From contig OZ029913.1 in the NCBI GenBank assembly GCA_964023275.1, positions 39,000,757-39,064,756 on the forward strand: a DNA stretch of 64,000 bases. Direction: 5' to 3'. Under the pieces are notes generated by a model that saw nothing but the letters and a program-made list of their open reading frames with translations, was not told the DNA's origin and made no database searches. A program made the position numbers and the translations under genes. Origin of the DNA: Norana najaformis. Lineage: Eukaryota > Annelida > Clitellata > Crassiclitellata > Hormogastridae. Positions 60,051 through 64,000 of this stretch are shown in pieces (positions within the stretch are counted from its first letter, which is position 1; the number at the start of each line of letters is the position of its first letter).

Positions 60051-60620
60051 GACTCTAGTGTGGCAACAGAATCCGCTACAAATCGATCGTTGTCAGTCGA
60101 TCGGGCTTCGAATCACTGACGCAACGAAGCCCGATCGACTGACAACTTCGGAAGGTCGTTGACACACAAACATGCATACATACCTACATACATTCATTCA
60201 TACATACATACACGCATACATACATGCATGCACACGCCGAACTGGTCCTACTATACATACGTAGATGCATAATCTAGACGCACACCTGTCCGAAATTCGC
60301 ATCAGACCTAATAAGCCGACATCCGCACTAGCCAGAGCAAACAGGACCGGTAGTGAGCCTGTCTCTGAATCCAGCCAACTTCCTGGTCGTAATCTTCACC
60401 GGAAGCTAACAGTCGCCCGCCATCTCGAAATGAACAAAAATCATCGAGCGCCATTTTGGAAAGGGGAACATACTATGAGAAAATTGCTCGCTTTTAAAAC
60501 GCTTTGATTAATGCTACGACCCGCCATAAAATCCGGCTTAAAACCTTATACTTCGCGAGAGTGCATTCATAACAATAATGTTTGCTAAGAGCAGACTCTA
60601 GTGTGGCAACAGAATCCTCA
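60051..60620. mobile_element. Segment flanked by 24-bp direct repeats, unclassified
   Basis: GACTCTAGTGTGGCAACAGAATCC occurs at about 60052-60075 and 60595-60618, same orientation. CACACTAGAGTCTGC...TTAGCAAACATT next to the second copy (minus strand) resembles CACACTAGTGTCTG...TTAGCAGACATT at 63893-63925, hinting at transposon ends. The interior has a hairpin (60089-60146) and CATA repeats (60165-60230). Confidence 0.4.
60089..60146. repeat. Perfect 22-bp hairpin
   Basis: Arms 60089-60110 and 60125-60146 are exact reverse complements (starting GTTGTCAGTCGATCGGG), with a 14-nt loop. GC content of the stem is over 50 percent, so it would be very stable as RNA. Confidence 0.9.
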
Positions 60621-60624
60621 ATTA

Positions 60625-61235
60625 CATAAACCGTGTGGCACATTCAGTGCATTCAGTGTTGCATGGTGCCAAACAATGTTGTCTACTTGCTATGCAGAAC
60701 ACATTACTGTCTACCTGTGGGCCACAGTAACTGCGCTTCATTAGCAGACAGATTAATGTCTGTGAACGTTCTGGCTAGTACATTAGTGTCGCCTGTTTCC
60801 AGACATCGCTTTTAACAGTATACGCCACAGTGACTGTTCTTTATCACCAGATAATAGATGAGCTGCTGTGTCTAGACATCATTTTTAGGATTGTGCCTCA
60901 TTTTCTGCGGATTTTTCGAGCATAGTTTAAGCCATCGATCTTCACATGCCTGGCTGACCAGCAAACCTATGACTAAGAGTCCAGGCAATGTTGCCAATCA
61001 TAGACCAGGGATGAGCGTTTCGAATGTGCTTTGCTCGGATTACCTTGCTTCGCTGGCATCTTCCAAGCAGGACAATGGGTTCTGCGATAAGCTGCCCAGT
61101 CTGTTCTGGTAGCAATAGTAGTTTCCGTTAAGGATATCGTACGACTGCTAGTGCCGTGCATCCGTATCGTTCATCACGCTTCGATATGCTTAAGATTCAT
61201 TCAGATGTAAACTTACCACAGGACTGTTTCAAAGT
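60625..61235. other. Degenerate CACAGT/TTAGCAGACA repeats, no gene seen
   Basis: Words such as CAGTGTTGCATGG, TTAGCAGACAGATTAATGTCTG and GTTTCCAGACATCGCTTTTAA recur loosely through 60640-60890. Confidence 0.35.
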
Positions 61236-61239
61236 CCCT

Positions 61240-61410
61240 ATCCACCTTAACCTGACCTGGTTTCTCTGACCTATATTATTTCGACTGAACTTCTCTAAAG
61301 GATTATGATTTTTAACTACAGTTTCACAACCCGTGACCATAGATTGATGCCCTATGCATTGTGACAATCACTAGATAGAATAAATTAGATTAGTATAATA
61401 CATTACAACA
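61240..61410 (+). mobile_element. L2/CR1-like LINE 3' end, decayed
   Basis: ACCTGGTTTCTCTGACC, AACTACAGTTTCAC, GACCATAGATTGATGCCC and ATTAGATTAG in family order; the GGCGCTATA word is mutated. Confidence 0.55.
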
Positions 61411-61554
61411 TGTTGAACAATTGCAGTAGCGCCAGCAGCATTTCACTGAAATACTGATTTTTAGTGCACAATACTACAGTGCAGTACATTAAATTACACT
61501 TTTTACATAGGGGCCTATAGTTACATTGGCACTCGACCCGGTTCTAGGCCCATC

Positions 61555-61925
61555 GATAACTCTCTCCATCTATCTATACATCTATCTATTCATCATGCTA
61601 TTTATCCATCTTTCTATCTATCCATATATCTTTCCTTCCATCTATCCATCCATTCATCTATCTACCCATCCATCCATGCATCCGTATACCAACATATCTA
61701 CCTATCTGCCTACCTCCAACTACCTATCTAACATTATCTATCCATATATCTCTCCATCCATCTATCAATCCATCTATCTACCCCTTCATCTATGCATCCA
61801 TATACCAACATAGCTACCTACAGTACCTGCCTACCTCCATCTATCTATCTAAGCACCTATACATTGTTTTCTTATTCATTCATTCATTCATTCATTCTTC
61901 ATTCATTCATTTTTTCATTCATTCC
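61555..61925. repeat. ATCT/ATCC and TTCA microsatellites
   Basis: CATCTATCTATC and TCCATCCATC tracts, including a duplicated block (CCAACATA-CTACCTA at 61690 and 61805), then CATTCATTCATT. Confidence 0.9.
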
Positions 61926-62089
61926 CAACCCCAGCACTTAAACCGCTCGCTGTCTGAATCTGTTTTAAACCGGTGCAACCATGAATCGTATCGTTTCGTT
62001 CCAGGGCTCCGTCTTGAGACCGCAAAAGGTACTTGTGCTCGGATTACCCACGTGGGAGCTGTTTACGAGACACAGGACCAAGTTGATCC

Positions 62090-62239
62090 ATGGAAGTCCT
62101 GTCAATCATCAAACACAGCCTCGTTTCGGACGGAGCCAATCCGATCACGGCGCACTTCCGTCTGACGAGACAGGTGGCTGGAGCGGGGCAGGAAATGGTC
62201 TGGAAGGTCTACGACGCTGTGAGGATCAGAGACGGCAAG
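62090..62239 (+). CDS. SCYL2: First coding exon of an SCYL2-like (SCY1-like 2) pseudokinase, partial
   Basis: The ATG at 62090 opens MEVLSIIKHSL, followed by GANPITAHFRLTRQVAGAG, MVWKVYDAV and RIRDGK, then the donor GTACTT at 62240: 50 codons, phase 0. SCYL2 proteins begin with a short helix and NP(V/I)T-x-x-F-x-(6-8)-ASGG-x-x-x-x-WK(I/V)(F/Y), which fits well. SCYL2 is a kinase-fold protein of clathrin-coated vesicles and endosome-Golgi traffic with weak or no activity. The rest lies to the right; I found no second exon before 64000. An overlapping upstream ATG (61981) is in another frame. Confidence 0.6.
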
Positions 62240-62279
62240 GTACTTCCTGCGTTTCTCTTCTTCACGCTCCAGTTGGGTA

Positions 62280-62395
62280 ATTCTAACGGATTTTTTATAG
62301 CGCCATTTTGAGACCTTTCGTAGGTTGAAGCGTCTATGATAGGCCGTTCGTTTCTATTGTAACTGCTACGGGGATTTTTATAGCGCCATTTAAGG
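62280..62395 (-). mobile_element. Two L2-type tail words in tandem
   Basis: TTTTTATAGCGCCATTTTGAG (62290-62310) and TTTTTATAGCGCCATTTAAGG (62373-62393), both minus-strand tails in the presumed SCYL2-like intron 1. Confidence 0.5.
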
Positions 62396-62750
62396 GAAAG
62401 AAAGTGGTTGACAGAAAGCGAGCGAAAGAGAGAGGACAAAGTCAGGAAGACAGAACTAGAGGGAGAGGGAGAGACGGAGGACGAGAGAAGAATTTGAAGG
62501 GGTTAAAAGATAGTGTAAAGATAAAGTGATAGAAACTGATGAGAAGAAAGAAGTAAGCAGAGAGATGGAGAGATAAAGAGCCAGAGAAAGAGGTGGTAAG
62601 AGAGTCAGAGGAAAGGAAAGAGAGAGAATATGTTAGAGAAAGAGACCGTGAGAGAGGAGAGGAACAAACAGACAGACAGAGTCACAAAGAAACAGAGATT
62701 ATGACAAGGACAGAGAAGAACAGAGAGACAGAGACGTGTAGAGACAGACA
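62396..62750. repeat. GAGA-rich purine tract
   Basis: AGAGAGAGG, GGAGAGAC and AGACAGAC words over 350 bp. Confidence 0.8.
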
Positions 62751-62889
62751 GTGATGCTAACTAGGCCACGATCCACAAGGCCGAGGCCGACGCCGCTAAA
62801 TCTGGCCTCGAAGCCTAACTTAACTGGGGACAGAGATAGAGACCCAGGGAAAGAGTAGAAAAAGAAGAAAAAAGAGCAGCCCCAGAGAG

Positions 62890-63145
62890 GCATCCAAGGG
62901 TGTGAAGTGTTCGCAGCTTTATTTTCTTAGCCTCAGCATATGAGGGCGGATGGCCAGTCACCAACGGCTGATCTTCCCACCGACAATGTACAGTCAGTGC
63001 ACTCATTTTATTGCTGAGTTTGCTAAGGAGCGCAAGTGGAGCAGCAACTTCTCAACATCTTTCTGCCCTGGTGGGTAAGTGAACCCCTAACACCTCGGTT
63101 GAGAGTCCAGTACACTAACCACCCAAGTATCGCACAACCCACAGT
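62890..63145 (-). mobile_element. tRNA-derived SINE, family C
   Basis: Minus strand head: TGGGTGGTTAGTGTACTGG (A box) and AGGGGTTCACTTACC (B box), with a tRNA-like 30-nt spacing. The body holds GGGAAGATCAGCC and CATATGCTGAGGCTAAGAAAA. This is the best preserved family C head. Confidence 0.65.
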
Positions 63146-63149
63146 AGCC

Positions 63150-64000
63150 CTGAAAAAAGCATGGGGTCAGACAGTAAATATGCACTACCCACTGGCGCTG
63201 CCTAACGACCAGCCCCCCCCCATCACCACTGTCCTTGGCAGAGCCGAGGTCAAACGGTCAAACATCCGGTGCAGTAGTGATGATGATGCCGCTTTCGTCA
63301 CAGTCCATAATCATTGTCCGATGTTGTAAAGGATTTATTTATGTGGCGCCATTTCTATTTAAATATCTCTGACGAATTCACGAATGACCAGCGGCGGCGC
63401 GTGGACAGCAGCTCGGAGCAGCTGCAGCAGCTCAGCTTTAGTAAAGATGAAGCTAAAGTTAAAGGTCAGTTTAAAGGTTAAGGTAAAGATAAAGCTATGT
63501 TGTTATCGTTCTCGTTGTTGTTTATGTTCTTCCTGTTGCTAACAATGTTTAACAACATCTTTTGGCTGACAGGGCCGCAAAGTCGACTCTCGTGTTAACT
63601 ATCGGAAAACATTGATTATTTGGCAAACGAGTGTTTTGTGAGATCTTACGGCTGCCAAGGCCTTGGACTTAGACCTTATCATATCTTTTGTATCTACTGT
63701 TTCCCGGCTTCAGTGTCCACTTCTGAACTTTGTAAGGAGGGCATTATTAAATTATAATTGTATTGTATTGTATAAACATTGATTACGAGAGCACACTGCG
63801 CTTTGATTGAAAACATGATCTATTTTAAAGGGTGCCTAAGATAACCAGAAGTTTAGAAACCGAGGAAACGCGATCCTTATAGAATGGCCTATCCACACTA
63901 GTGTCTGTCGTTAGCAGACATTTCTTTTAAAAGTGTCAGCTGTAATCGGATTCCGGGTAGTTCGGCGAACACTGCATTTAAATTCCCGTTGATTAGACAG
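63150..64000. other. Presumed intron of the SCYL2-like gene
   Basis: A tail word TGTGGCGCCATTTC lies at 63341-63355, a short open stretch RRRVDSSSEQLQQLSFSK at 63393-63446 after an AG (not recognised as SCYL2), and AAAGGT repeats at 63440-63495. 63893-63925 resembles the repeat near 60595. Confidence 0.35.

Overview
The window reads as nuclear DNA from an animal (metazoan). Its genes are split into many short exons with GT-AG introns. It carries a receptor tyrosine kinase-type gene, L2/CR1-like LINE remnants, tRNA-headed SINEs, hAT-type MITEs and very abundant microsatellites. I cannot name the species. The gene content fits an invertebrate or an early-branching animal rather than a fungus, plant or protist, but that is inference.

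Layout. (1) Positions 1-285: the first exon (signal peptide) and a TATA promoter of a minus-strand gene that runs off the left edge. (2) 2405-7415, minus strand: a complete seven-exon short-chain dehydrogenase, 280 aa, of 15-hydroxyprostaglandin dehydrogenase type, with the Ser138-Tyr151-Lys155 triad. Two of its introns begin directly with minisatellites, and one of these copies the splice donor 15 times. (3) 7416-18473: intergenic, made of LINE, SINE and MITE copies and simple repeats. (4) 18474-44695, plus strand: one 21-exon gene, 3741 nt of coding sequence, 1246 aa. All exon phases fit and there is no in-frame stop. It encodes a type I single-pass receptor with a signal peptide, a Tyr/Trp/Cys-rich module, EGF-like modules, a long beta-rich ectodomain, a transmembrane helix and a tyrosine-kinase-like domain. 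The catalytic aspartates are lost (HRD is HRR, DFG is GFG), so I read it as a receptor pseudokinase. (5) 44696-62089: 3' flank, then repeat-dominated DNA with a GC-rich island (53.5-54.4 kb) holding two weak candidate exons, and LINE fragments at 55.7-59.9 kb. (6) 62090-62239, plus strand: a probable first coding exon of an SCYL2-like (SCY1-like 2) pseudokinase gene that continues beyond the right edge.

Much of the space between genes and in introns is one L2/CR1-like LINE family plus several SINE families sharing GGCGCTATA-type 3' tails, together with degenerate pentanucleotide arrays (ACCTT), CATA, ATCC, TTC and ATC tracts. No functional link between the genes is visible: they look like ordinary neighbours, not a cluster. 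The most distinctive items are the catalytically dead receptor kinase, its aromatic-rich N-terminal exon, the splice-donor-bearing minisatellite, a MITE built from repeated 16-bp ends, and a perfect 22-bp hairpin at 60.1 kb.
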